From Bacteroidales bacterium (GTDB lineage: Bacteria > Bacteroidota > Bacteroidia > Bacteroidales > Bacteroidaceae), in contig SFKY01000003.1 in NCBI GenBank assembly GCA_004554665.1, forward strand, positions 1-64,000: a stretch of 64,000 bases of DNA. The letters are read 5' to 3'. The position numbers and the translations under genes were made by a program. Shown piece by piece: positions 7,748 through 16,788 of the stretch (position 1 is the first letter of the stretch; each line of letters begins with the position of its first letter). Below the pieces are notes generated by a model. That model was not told where the DNA came from. It did no database searches and saw only the letters and a program-made list of their open reading frames with translations.

Positions 7748-10111
7748 ATGTACCAATACAAAGATATGATACAAAACTGGAGAAGAATGTTTGCCGCCAC
7801 CCTGTTGATGGTGGCAGGTTGGAGCTGTGTACAAGCCCAACAACCGAAACAGACCTCACAGGGCATCGAGGCCACCGTGGCCGACATGGACATGAAGGTA
7901 GAGTTTTATGCACCCGGAATCGTCCGCGTGACCAAGGTTCCGCACGGCTGTCAGGCTCCCAAGCACAGCTACTCGGTCATCAAGCAACCCGAAACCACCC
8001 AAGTGGACATCGCCCGCCGAGACGGAGCCGTGACGCTCAAGACAAGCAAGATGACGATGAGGATAAACCTGAAAAACGGACGCATCAGTTATGCCGACGC
8101 AGCCGGCAAGGCCCTACTGGCCGAGCAGCGCGAGGGCACCCAGTTTACTCCCGTGAGCTACGGCGGCACCAACAGCTACGAGGTGCGTCAGGCATTCAAG
8201 CTCGACCGCGACGAGTGTATCTATGGCCTCGGCCAGCACCAGCAGGGACGCATGAACCAGCGCAACCAGCATCTGATTTTGAGACAAAACAATACAGAGA
8301 TAGCCATCCCCTACCTGCAGTCGGTCAAAGGCTACGGCCTGTTGTGGGATAACACATCGCCCACCACATTCACGGACAATCCTGTGGAGATGGCTTTCAC
8401 CTCGCAGATGGCATCGGGTGCCGATTACTACTTCCTCTGTGGTAACACGGCCGACGAAGTGCAGCGCCTGTTGCGCGACCTGACAGGTCAGGTGCAGATG
8501 AACGCGCTGTGGACCTATGGTTTCTTCCAGTCTAAGGAGCGCTATCAGAGCCAGGAAGAACTGCTCGGCGTGGTCAAGAAGTACCGCGAACTGCGCGTAC
8601 CCCTCGACGGTATCGTGCAAGACTGGCAGTATTGGGGCACCGACAACAACAAGTGGAACGCTGTGAAGTTCGACAATCCCAACTTCCCTAACCCCAAGGA
8701 AATGATCGACGAGGTGCACCGCCAACATGCACACATCATCATCTCAGTGTGGCCCAACTTCGGCAACAAGACCGACATCAACAAGAAACTGAAAGACAAA
8801 AACCTGTTGCTTGACTTCAAGACCTACCCCGAGCAAGCCAAGGTTTACGACCCCTTCCATCCCGAAGCGCGTGATATCTTCTGGCGGCACATGAACCAAG
8901 GACTCTTCCAACTCGGCATAGACGGCTGGTGGCTCGATGCCACAGAGCCCGAATTCAGCGACAACGACCGCAAGATGGACCAACCTACCCACGACGGCCT
9001 CTATCGTAGCGTCTACAACGCCTTCCCCATCACTACGGTCGGTGGCGTGTACGACCATCAGCGTGCCGTGTGCCAAGACAAGCGTGTGTTTATCCTCACG
9101 CGCTCTGCCTTTGCCGGACAGCAGCGCTATGGGGCCTGCTCATGGTCGGGCGACATCATGTCTACCTGGGAGGTGCTGCGCAAGCAGATTCCCGCCGGCC
9201 TCAACTTCTCCATCAGCGGCATCCCCTACTGGAATACCGACATCGGCGGTTTCGTCACCTGCAACGACTACCCCGAGGGTTACACCGACCCCGCTTATCA
9301 GGAACTTTACACCCGCTGGATCCAGTTTGGTGCCTTCACCCCGATGATGCGCTCACACGGCACCTGCACGCCCCGTGAAATCTATCGGTTCGGGCAGCGC
9401 GGCACATGGGCGTTTGATGCCATCGAGAAGTTCATCCGCCTGCGCTACCGTCTGCTCCCCTACCTCTATGCCACAGCCTGGCGCATACACAGCGACGGCG
9501 ACACCTTCATGCGTCCGCTGTTCATGGATTTCCCCACCGACACCCAGGCCTGCACGCTGGACGACCAATATCTCTTCGGCCGCTCCATCCTCGTGGCTCC
9601 TGTTACCCACGCCATGTATGTGGGCAAAGACCACAAGGTGGACATGAGCCACACACAGGCCAAAGAGGTGTACCTGCCGGCCGGTACGTCATGGTACGAT
9701 TTCTGGACAGGACAGCACACCGAGGGAGGAAAAACCGTGCGCCGTGCCGCACCCATCGATATCATGCCGCTCTATGTCAAGGCAGGCAGCATCGTACCCA
9801 TCGGTCCTGATGTACAGTATGCTGCCGAAAAAGACTGGAGCCAACTTGAGCTCCGCGTCTATCCCGGCGAGGATGCCGACTTCCTCCTCTACGAGGATGA
9901 CGGCGACGGCTACCAATACGAGCTGGGACAGCACACCCTCATCCCCATCCATTGGGACAATGCTCACCGCACGCTCACCATCGGCCACCGCCAAGGCGCT
10001 TATCGCAGTATGCTCAAGCAGCGTAGCTTCCGCATCGTCACTGTGGGCGACAAAGGCAAGGCCAAGACCGTGAAATATAGCGGCAAGGCCAAACGTATCA
10101 CTTCGTTATAA
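7748..10111 (+). CDS. GH31 family hydrolase, probable alpha-xylosidase
   Basis: Retaining alpha-glycosidase expected to remove alpha-linked xylose (or glucose) from oligosaccharides in the periplasm or at the surface. It has 787 residues from ATG 7748; ATG 7766 and 7787 are also possible, and all keep a signal peptide ending near VQAQ. An N-terminal beta-sandwich leads into the barrel. GIDGWWLDATEPEF carries the nucleophile (Asp397) and CSWSGDIMSTW the acid/base Asp; the tail resembles the DUF5110 domain. The stretch GFFQSKERYQSQEELL is typical of the alpha-xylosidase branch rather than of alpha-glucosidases. It is the first gene of the block, with the proposed operator upstream, and the broken GH43 begins 10 bp downstream. 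Confidence 0.88.
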   Translation: MYQYKDMIQNWRRMFAATLLMVAGWSCVQAQQPKQTSQGIEATVADMDMKVEFYAPGIVRVTKVPHGCQAPKHSYSVIKQPETTQVDIARRDGAVTLKTSKMTMRINLKNGRISYADAAGKALLAEQREGTQFTPVSYGGTNSYEVRQAFKLDRDECIYGLGQHQQGRMNQRNQHLILRQNNTEIAIPYLQSVKGYGLLWDNTSPTTFTDNPVEMAFTSQMASGADYYFLCGNTADEVQRLLRDLTGQVQMNALWTYGFFQSKERYQSQEELLGVVKKYRELRVPLDGIVQDWQYWGTDNNKWNAVKFDNPNFPNPKEMIDEVHRQHAHIIISVWPNFGNKTDINKKLKDKNLLLDFKTYPEQAKVYDPFHPEARDIFWRHMNQGLFQLGIDGWWLDATEPEFSDNDRKMDQPTHDGLYRSVYNAFPITTVGGVYDHQRAVCQDKRVFILTRSAFAGQQRYGACSWSGDIMSTWEVLRKQIPAGLNFSISGIPYWNTDIGGFVTCNDYPEGYTDPAYQELYTRWIQFGAFTPMMRSHGTCTPREIYRFGQRGTWAFDAIEKFIRLRYRLLPYLYATAWRIHSDGDTFMRPLFMDFPTDTQACTLDDQYLFGRSILVAPVTHAMYVGKDHKVDMSHTQAKEVYLPAGTSWYDFWTGQHTEGGKTVRRAAPIDIMPLYVKAGSIVPIGPDVQYAAEKDWSQLELRVYPGEDADFLLYEDDGDGYQYELGQHTLIPIHWDNAHRTLTIGHRQGAYRSMLKQRSFRIVTVGDKGKAKTVKYSGKAKRITSL

Positions 10112-10121
10112 AAAATTCATC

Positions 10122-10989
10122 ATGAGGTTGCTCATCACTTTGCTGTTCACCTGTTGCGGTCTTCATAGTGCCATCGCCCAACAGGCATGGTCGCCCGACA
10201 ACGGAGACGGCACCTTTACCAACCCTATCTTATGGGGAGACTGGCCCGACCCCGATGTCACTCGCGTGAACGACCGCTTCTACATGGTCTCCACCAGCAT
10301 GCACTACGTGCCGGGATGCCCCATCCTCACCTCCACCGACCTGGTGAACTGGCAGATGGCTGGCTATGCCGTAGAACGCTACGATGAAGACCCACGTTAC
10401 GACATGCAGGGTGGCCAGCTCTATCTCTGGTGGTTCCTGGGCCGCATCCATCCGTCACCACAGCGGCAAATTCTATGTCGCTTTCTGCACGCCTTATGGT
10501 TGGGGAACCGAAAAGGGCCACTTCTCTGTCTGCGAGGCCGACCGTCCTGAAGGCCCGTGGCGGCGCACCATCTTCCCGGAGTATCTTTACGATCCGGGAC
10601 TGTTCTTCGATGACGACGGGAGGGTGTACGTGGTACACGGCCAGCACACTCTCTACATCACCGAACTTACCTCCGACGTACACGCCACCAAGGGCAAGGC
10701 GGTGAAGATATGGGACAAGGGTTTCAAGGACAGCCATACGCTCGGACGAGGCTTCGGTATGGAGGGCTCTCACATGTACAAGATCAATGGCTACTATTAC
10801 ATCACCTGTCCGGCAGGTGGTACACAAGGCTGGCAAGTGTGCCTGCGCTCGCGAAACATCTATGGCCCGTACGAGCACCGCGTGATGGTGGAGGACGACA
10901 CCTCCTATCCAGGCAACGGACTGCACCAAGGCGGCATGGTACAGCTGAAGAACGCCGACTTCAACTGGTTCCACTTCACGGGCAAGTAA
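10122..10989 (+). pseudogene. Broken GH43 gene (frameshift plus internal deletion)
   Basis: A decayed copy of the GH43 gene at 14769. The signal peptide and the first ~100 codons are intact and very similar to the paralogue (for example SMHYVPGCP). An extra base near 10420-10430, next to the Leu-Tyr-Leu codons, shifts the frame; the downstream part resumes in the second frame with SWAASIRHH and runs to MVQLKN. There it jumps straight to the last residues (ADFNWF), skipping what corresponds to about 710 bp (~237 codons) of the intact copy. The junction falls at short AACG/TACG similarity. The base-catalyst and acid motifs are present, but the blades after residue ~280 and the C-terminal sandwich are lost. 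The two independent lesions argue against a sequencing error. Confidence 0.88.
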
Positions 10990-11062
10990 TCTGCATACAG
11001 ACCGCCCCCCGCGGCGATCTTTACATTCTCTCTATGACATCAATTATCACCGGGGCGCTATT

Positions 11063-11074
11063 CATGGCATTTGG
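11063..11074. repeat. 22-bp-period repeat, single remaining unit
   Basis: CATGGCATTTGG stands where the duplicated region at 16444-16499 has three units. Flanking sequence on both sides matches (GGGGCGCTATTCATGG before, GACAGATGCCAC after), and the size difference is exactly 44 bp, two repeat units. Confidence 0.75.
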
Positions 11075-11183
11075 CTCTGACAGATGCCACACCTGTATCC
11101 GCCAACAGCCACTACGACAAGGGGAAAAATGTCTTAAAAAACCTTATATCGGCACTTTCCCGAAAAAGATAATTGCTTTTCCC

Positions 11184-11213
11184 ACTACCCGATTTTGTCC
11201 CTTGGTTGTCATA
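11184..11213 (+). promoter_or_regulatory. Proposed PUL operator, site 2
   Basis: ACTACCC (11184-11190), 14 bp, GTTGTCATA (11205-11213). It lies in a ~200-bp leader that is clearly duplicated at 16560-16790, including the shared words AGGTTCTTTTATA and AACTCGTTCTTTAGGCTGA downstream. The 543-bp gap before the next intact gene holds this leader, one repeat unit and the gene stub described next. Confidence 0.5.
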
Positions 11214-11374
11214 TAAGTGAATAGGTTCTTTTATAACAGTACGACACAAATGTACTTTTTAACTCGTTCTTTAGGCTGATATAGGCAATTAGTTTTTTTG
11301 AGGAGAAAGATTGTTTCTTTCAGGGATAATAATAACACAAGCACGAAATACGACAAAAGACTATATCAACATCT

Positions 11375-11520
11375 ATGAGACGAGCATTGATCCCCATGGG
11401 TCGGCAGATAGCCAGTTCTGCTCTGACCGCAATGACAACGGCAATACCTGTACGCCCTACCGTATGGAGAACGGCAGTCACTGCCAAGAGTGTACACGAC
11501 ATAGTCCCAAGGAATATCAA
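11375..11520 (+). pseudogene. Stub of a deleted GH-X gene
   Basis: ATGAGACGA at 11375 matches the start of the GH-X gene at 16789, and its leader matches as well. From about 11425 the sequence corresponds to the last ~30 codons of that same gene: DNGNTCTPYRMENGSHCQE here against DDGNTWTLYRMENGSPCQE there. About 2.2 kb in between is missing. What remains is the two ends of a lost GH-X copy, now upstream of another GH-X gene (11533). The long open frame that begins at 11311 and reads through this stub into 11533 is therefore not the real start of the downstream protein. Confidence 0.8.
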
Positions 11521-11532
11521 GTCATTCGTTAT

Positions 11533-13998
11533 ATGAAGCATATCACATTCAGAAAATGGTTGCTGCCTCTGTGTATGGCTGCAGCTTGTCTGTCGGCCTC
11601 GGCCGTCGACCTCAAGACGCGCTTCGCCACCTTCCGCGTAGACAAGAAGGGGTATATAGTCAAGATGACCAATCTACAGACGGGCAAGGACTATGTGCCC
11701 AAAGGGCATCCGTCGCCCATCATCCAGCTGTACGACGGCAAGGACTATCTGGCTCCCATCAAATTAGCAGCCAACGGCAATCGCTGGCTGCTTACCTTCA
11801 GCAACGGTTCCGTGGCAACGGTCAACTATGCGGACGAGGGAACCTATATACGCATGCAACTGGAGGCACTCACCAAGCGCGACCACATCCAAGCCATCTG
11901 CTGGGGACCCTACGCCACCACCCTATCCAAATATATAGGCGAGACCGTGGGGGTGGTACGCGACGGCGAGTTTGCCATTGGCGTGCAGCCGCTACAGATC
12001 AGCACATCGGAGGGCAGGCCACACTTGGGCGACGATGCCAGTGGCGGCTACTATGTACGACCGCTGCCTGGACAGACGGTACCCGAAGAATACCAAGACA
12101 AGATAGGACAGCAGGTGGCAGACATCAATGTCAACGAAAAAGGCGATATGCCCGAATATATCCGTCTCATCCGCGGCAATGCAGCAGTGGAACGCGACTA
12201 TGGCAGCGACATCCAGTTTTTCTCCCGAGACTGGCGCACCGCACGTACGGTAGACCTGTATGGCCGCAGACAGCACATCGTGTCGTTAGACAGCGACTTC
12301 ATTGGCTCCTCCATCGCCCTTTTTGCTGTGCCGGATGGCCGCGCCGTGGAGACGATAGGAGAGATAGAGGTAACAGAAGGACTGCCTCACCCGATGAAGG
12401 ACGGCCAGTGGATCAAGCAACGCAAGTTGCCCAATCCGGCCTATATGCTCTACGAAGGTGCTTCGCCGTACCAAGCTCTCGATTATGCCGATTCCTGTGG
12501 TTTCCACTTGGTACATATCGGCGATATCTTCAAGAGCTGGGGACACTTCGACCTCCATACGCGCCGCTTTCCGCAAGGAGCAGCCCAGATCAAGGCATTT
12601 ACCGACAAGGCGCGGCAACGTGGCATAGAGATAGGTGTGCACACGCTGACCATGTTTACCTCTACCCACGACCCTTATGTCACCCCTATAGCCAGCGACA
12701 GTCTCTGTATCTCGGGCAGTGCCAAGCTCGGCAAGGACATCAGCGCCACCGACAAGGAGATAGTGATCGATTCGCCAGAATTTTTCACCTACTTCGGCGA
12801 GACACACTCGGCCAAGATAGGTGGTGAAATCGTCTCTTACCGCAGTATCAGCAAGGATGCGCCCTACAGGCTACTCGACTGCACGCGTGGACAGTTCGGC
12901 ACCAAGGCCACCTACCATCGGGCCGGCGACCGCATCGACAAACTGGTCAACAACTGTTACAGTGGTTTCTTTCCAGACATCCACCTGCAGCAGGTCTACG
13001 GCAAACGGTTGGCTGAGGTCTGCAACGAGACGGGCATCGGTCTCATGGACTTCGACGGTTACTACGGCGGTTCGCCAACAGGCCACGGCTGTCTGGGTGC
13101 CTCGATGTTCCTGAAACAGTGGTACGACGGACTGGCCGACAAGGGTGTCATATCGTGTGGCTCGTCCACATTCCATTACTGGTGGCACATCTACACTTTC
13201 ATGAACTGGGGCGAACCCTGGTACAGCAATCTTCGCCAAAGCCAAGTTAACTACCGCTTGGAGAACCAGCGTTATTTCGAACGCAATCTGATGCCCGGCA
13301 TGCTCGGATGGTTTAAGCTGGAACAGACATACCGCCCGGAAGACATAGAGTGGATTCAGGCACGTAGCGCAGCTTTCAATGCTGGCTACCTGCTCCGCGT
13401 CGACGAGAGTATCGAGCAGAATGGATTCAAGAGCCGGCTGTTTGAGGCAATCCGTGAGTGGCAGAAGGTACGCAACGGCGGATTCTTGACCGAAGCACAA
13501 CGTGAGGAACTGAAAAATCCACGCAACGAGTATCATCTGGAGCGCAACGACAACAACAGTTGGACTCTCTACCGCGTGGCGCTCAAGGGAGGCAACCGTC
13601 ATAAGTACCGTTTCGTGCAGACAGGCGAACCGCTGCTGTCTCGTTGCACGTTTGAGAATCCGTACGAGACACAACCCATACAGTTTTACGCCACCATCGA
13701 GGCTGGCGAACAGGCCGATGCCACCCTTAGCCACCTGCAAATACAGGTCGAGGGAGCGGCAACCATCGAGGTTCCGATGGCCATGAAGGCCGGCAACAAA
13801 CTCTACTGCGACGGCAAGACCGTATATGTGTGCAATGACACATGGCAGCCACTGGCCAGCTATCCTATCCCCGACACCGCGCTGTGGAGCAACGGCACCA
13901 ACAACGTGACCTTGTCATGCGAATTCTCGTCCGAGAATGCTCCTGCCATCAATGTGGAGTTCAAGGCAATAGGCAATGCCGAGCAGATAGGCCGATAA
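11533..13998 (+). CDS. GH-X paralogue 1: exported TIM-barrel-like hydrolase candidate
   Basis: I cannot assign this 821-residue protein to a named family. ATG 11533 begins a clear signal peptide (CLSASA). Residues ~25-270 look like a beta-sandwich. From ~290 to ~680 there is a barrel-like region with DFDG at 506-509; the second Asp (508) is conserved in both paralogues. A small insert (~400-470) ending CTRGQFGTKATYHRAGD resembles the short beta-domain of phage and surface proteins. A C-terminal sandwich follows. The gene is related along most of its length to those at 16789 and 53413. The setting among glycosidases suggests a glycoside hydrolase; the function is inferred from context only. 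It appears to use the leader of the deleted copy upstream. Confidence 0.7.
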   Translation: MKHITFRKWLLPLCMAAACLSASAVDLKTRFATFRVDKKGYIVKMTNLQTGKDYVPKGHPSPIIQLYDGKDYLAPIKLAANGNRWLLTFSNGSVATVNYADEGTYIRMQLEALTKRDHIQAICWGPYATTLSKYIGETVGVVRDGEFAIGVQPLQISTSEGRPHLGDDASGGYYVRPLPGQTVPEEYQDKIGQQVADINVNEKGDMPEYIRLIRGNAAVERDYGSDIQFFSRDWRTARTVDLYGRRQHIVSLDSDFIGSSIALFAVPDGRAVETIGEIEVTEGLPHPMKDGQWIKQRKLPNPAYMLYEGASPYQALDYADSCGFHLVHIGDIFKSWGHFDLHTRRFPQGAAQIKAFTDKARQRGIEIGVHTLTMFTSTHDPYVTPIASDSLCISGSAKLGKDISATDKEIVIDSPEFFTYFGETHSAKIGGEIVSYRSISKDAPYRLLDCTRGQFGTKATYHRAGDRIDKLVNNCYSGFFPDIHLQQVYGKRLAEVCNETGIGLMDFDGYYGGSPTGHGCLGASMFLKQWYDGLADKGVISCGSSTFHYWWHIYTFMNWGEPWYSNLRQSQVNYRLENQRYFERNLMPGMLGWFKLEQTYRPEDIEWIQARSAAFNAGYLLRVDESIEQNGFKSRLFEAIREWQKVRNGGFLTEAQREELKNPRNEYHLERNDNNSWTLYRVALKGGNRHKYRFVQTGEPLLSRCTFENPYETQPIQFYATIEAGEQADATLSHLQIQVEGAATIEVPMAMKAGNKLYCDGKTVYVCNDTWQPLASYPIPDTALWSNGTNNVTLSCEFSSENAPAINVEFKAIGNAEQIGR

Positions 13999-14107
13999 AA
14001 CCGCAAGCCGCCACATTCGGCAACCGAACACACAAGCCGTGTGCCCCTACCCACCATCCGGGAAGAATCGCCCGAATGAAACAGTAGCGGCACACGGTTG
14101 TGCTATA

Positions 14108-14142
14108 CATGGCGTTTAGCCGACCTAAACGTGGCGTTTACG
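14108..14142. repeat. 22-bp-period repeat array C (two units)
   Basis: CATGGCGTTTAG (14108-14119) and CTAAACGTGGCGTTTACG (14125-14142), 22 bp apart, located 110 bp after the stop of GH-X paralogue 1. Confidence 0.75.
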
Positions 14143-14768
14143 GGTGCGAAATGCGGCAAATAGAAATCCCAACACCATCACCCGTCTCATGGCATTGGAA
14201 AACAGCATTGATATATATCAACAAATGCCCGAAAAAAGTAAAAAAACGGCAGATAAGTAAAAATAATCCTCAAATCCGCAACTACGCGCATAATATAATA
14301 CAGAAGCGAAAAGAATCTGCATCGTTAGTAAAAAGGGGGCACAGTGCATCGAATGTCACCATAAAGACATATAAATTCCCCTTACCCCACCATGCGACTT
14401 GAGGCAATACGCAAAATCACGAGCATAAGTTGTCGGTGTTATCCAAAGTCATTCTGGGTAAGTTCCTTTATGGCTCTGAGAATCGTGTCGGCACTACATG
14501 TGCGAAGTGTCGGGTGAAGTGTGATTACAGACGAGAGTTTGGAGTCAAATTGCTCCATTATTGAAAATATTCCTCCAAAAGGAGTGAGTTTCTCAGATTT
14601 AATTGCTACCTTTGTCATGTCTGTCGGGTTTGATACATATTTTGATTTGCAACACTAAGATAGGTGAAAAATCTGACATGACAAAATCCAGAGCAACTTT
14701 TTGTTGCTCAGGTACTTAAAAAGATAAATTTATAATAGTGTTGCGGAATTAAGGACAATAAGATACTT
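14143..14768. other. Long leader/intergenic region before the intact GH43
   Basis: No gene is visible in 626 bp. It is more AT-rich than its surroundings. TAccTTTG at 14607-14614 is a good -7 element and overlaps one arm of an 11-bp inverted repeat, TTTGTCATGTC (14611-14621) with GACATGACAAA (14675-14685). A second short hairpin, GAGCAAC-TTTTT-GTTGCTC, lies at 14691-14709, 60 bp before the start codon. The bipartite operator seen ahead of the other units was not found here. Confidence 0.55.
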
Positions 14769-16358
14769 ATGAACAAAAGATTCAAACACTTAGCAACTTG
14801 TTTGCTGGCATGCACGGCCACCATGACAGCCACGGCCCAGCAAGTATGGACACCGGACAACGGCGACGGAACCTTCACCAACCCCATCCTATGGGGCGAC
14901 TGGGCCGACCCCGACGTTATCCGCGTGGGAGACGACTTCTACATGGTCTCCACCAGCATGCACTATGTGCCGGGATGCCCAATCATCACCTCAAAGGACT
15001 TGGTCAACTGGAAGATGGCCGGATATGCAGTAGACAGATACGACGAAGACCCCCGCTTCGATCTCAAGGGCGGCAGCCTCTACCTCAACGGTTCGTGGGC
15101 CGCATCCATCCGTCACCACAACGGCAAATTCTACGTGGCCTTCTGCACCCCCAACGGATGGGGAATCGAAAAAGGCCACTTCTCTGTCTGCGAGGCCGAC
15201 CGCCCCAGCGGTCCCTGGAAGCGTACCATCTTCCCCGAGTTTCTCTATGACCCCGGACTCTTCTTCGACGACGACGGCCGCGTGTATGTAGCCCACGGAC
15301 AGCATGTCCTCTACATCACCGAGCTCAACGCCGATGTGCGTTCCACCAAGGGAAAACCGGTGAAGATATGGGAGAAGGGCTTCAAGGACAGCCAGACATG
15401 GGGCAAGGACTTCGGCATGGAGGGCTCCCACATGTACAAGATCAATGGCTACTACTATATCACTTGCCCAGCCGGCGGCACGCGCGGCTGGCAGGTCTGC
15501 CTGCGCTCGCGCAACATCTACGGTCCTTACGAGCACAAGATTATCGTTGAGGACGACGCTTCCTATCCCGGCAACGGCCTGCACCAGGGAGGCATGGTTC
15601 AGCTCAAGAACGGCGACTGGTGGTTCATCATCATGCAAGACCGTGGCCCTATGGGACGTGTGCCTCACCTGCTACCCGTAAAATGGGTGGACGGATGGCC
15701 CATGATGGGTACAGATGGCCGCGACGCCATCGTCTACGACAAGCCCAAGACCGGCAAGCAGCAGCCTCTGTGCGTTCCGGCTACCGACGACGAGTTTAGC
15801 AAGAAGCAGCTGGGACTGCAATGGCAGTGGAACCACAATCCCGACAATACCAAGTGGTCGCTCACAGAGCGTCCCGGCTACATGCGCCTGCATGCCTCGA
15901 TGGCCAAGGGCCTCACCAGTGCCCGCAACACACTGACCCAGCGCGTACAGGGTCCTGCTTCGCACGGCACCGTGGAGATGGAACTGGGCGGCCTGAAGGA
16001 CGGATGCGTGGCCGGATTCGGCATTTTCGAGTTTCCCTATGCCTACGTAGGCATCCATCAGGAGCACGGCAAGCGCCGTCTTGTCATGTGCAACGATGGG
16101 AAAATCATCGAGACAGCCATCGACGACTACCGTGGCGACAAACTGTGGATCCGGGCGCGCGCCACTGACAAGGACTTCACTGCCCGCTTCTTTTACAGCA
16201 CCGACGGCAGCACCTTCCATCCCATCGGCAACGTGCTCCACATGGGCCTGGGACTGGTATGGACCGCCAACCGCTTTGCCCTGTTCAATTATACCACCGA
16301 GGCATCGGGCATAGACGGCTACGCCGATTTCAACTGGTTCCGATTCTCCGGAAAGTAA
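14769..16358 (+). CDS. GH43 beta-xylosidase / alpha-L-arabinofuranosidase
   Basis: Inverting five-bladed beta-propeller glycosidase acting on xylo- or arabino-oligosaccharides, exported (signal peptide to TATAQQ). It has 529 residues. The three catalytic acids are visible: base Asp47 in WADPDV, pKa modulator Asp161 in YDPGLFFDDDG, and acid Glu218 in GMEGSHMYK. Residues ~340-529 form a concanavalin-A-like C-terminal sandwich (DUF1349-like), as in the GH43 subfamily 12 group. This copy is intact, whereas its tandem paralogue at 10122 is broken. It has its own long leader and is followed by a repeat array and the leader of the next GH-X gene. Confidence 0.9.
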   Translation: MNKRFKHLATCLLACTATMTATAQQVWTPDNGDGTFTNPILWGDWADPDVIRVGDDFYMVSTSMHYVPGCPIITSKDLVNWKMAGYAVDRYDEDPRFDLKGGSLYLNGSWAASIRHHNGKFYVAFCTPNGWGIEKGHFSVCEADRPSGPWKRTIFPEFLYDPGLFFDDDGRVYVAHGQHVLYITELNADVRSTKGKPVKIWEKGFKDSQTWGKDFGMEGSHMYKINGYYYITCPAGGTRGWQVCLRSRNIYGPYEHKIIVEDDASYPGNGLHQGGMVQLKNGDWWFIIMQDRGPMGRVPHLLPVKWVDGWPMMGTDGRDAIVYDKPKTGKQQPLCVPATDDEFSKKQLGLQWQWNHNPDNTKWSLTERPGYMRLHASMAKGLTSARNTLTQRVQGPASHGTVEMELGGLKDGCVAGFGIFEFPYAYVGIHQEHGKRRLVMCNDGKIIETAIDDYRGDKLWIRARATDKDFTARFFYSTDGSTFHPIGNVLHMGLGLVWTANRFALFNYTTEASGIDGYADFNWFRFSGK

Positions 16359-16443
16359 CCCGTTCTTCACCCACACGTCCTGCCACATACCCAGCCGCCA
16401 GACGGCCCTGCGCGACAGGACTGACTACCACTGGGGCGCTATT

Positions 16444-16499
16444 CATGGCATTTAGGTGACCTAAAGGCCATGTTTAGCGCCCCTAAACGTGGCCTTTGG
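16444..16499. repeat. 22-bp-period repeat array D (three units)
   Basis: Units at 16444 (CATGGCATTTAG), 16461 (CTAAAGGCCATGTTTAG) and 16483 (CTAAACGTGGCCTTTGG), separated by 5-bp spacers (GTGAC, CGCCC). The homologous place at 11063 keeps only one unit. Confidence 0.85.
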
Positions 16500-16606
16500 C
16501 TCAGACAGATGCCACTCCTGTCTCCCGTAACTACCCCAACGGTGACGGGCAAGAAGTCTTAAAAAACGTTATTGCGACGGTTTCCCGAAAATTTTTCACC
16601 TTTTTG

Positions 16607-16636
16607 ACTACCCATTTTAGCCCTTTGGTTGTCATA
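16607..16636 (+). promoter_or_regulatory. Proposed PUL operator, site 3
   Basis: ACTACCC (16607-16613), 14 bp, GTTGTCATA (16628-16636). A degenerate second copy lies upstream (ACTACCC 16530-16536, GTCTTA 16556-16561). The 430-bp gap before the GH-X gene holds array D and this leader, both shared with 11060-11380. Confidence 0.5.
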
Positions 16637-16788
16637 TAGGTGATAGGTTCTTTTATAGTAAGTACAGCATAGTGTACAATTTTGTTAATAACTCGTTCTT
16701 TAGGCTGAGATAGGCCTTAGTCTCTTTTAGGGTAAAAGATGTTTTCAAGGATTTAACACAAAAGTAAGAAAAAGACAGAGACAGAGAT

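Noticed and set aside
10122..10989. Programmed frameshift giving one functional GH43
   Set aside because: No slippery sequence was seen at the junction, and the product would still lack about 237 residues of the propeller and the C-terminal sandwich.
11311..11532. N-terminal extension of the 11533 protein
   Set aside because: The extension is the remnant of another gene's 3' end, and a normal signal peptide begins at 11533.
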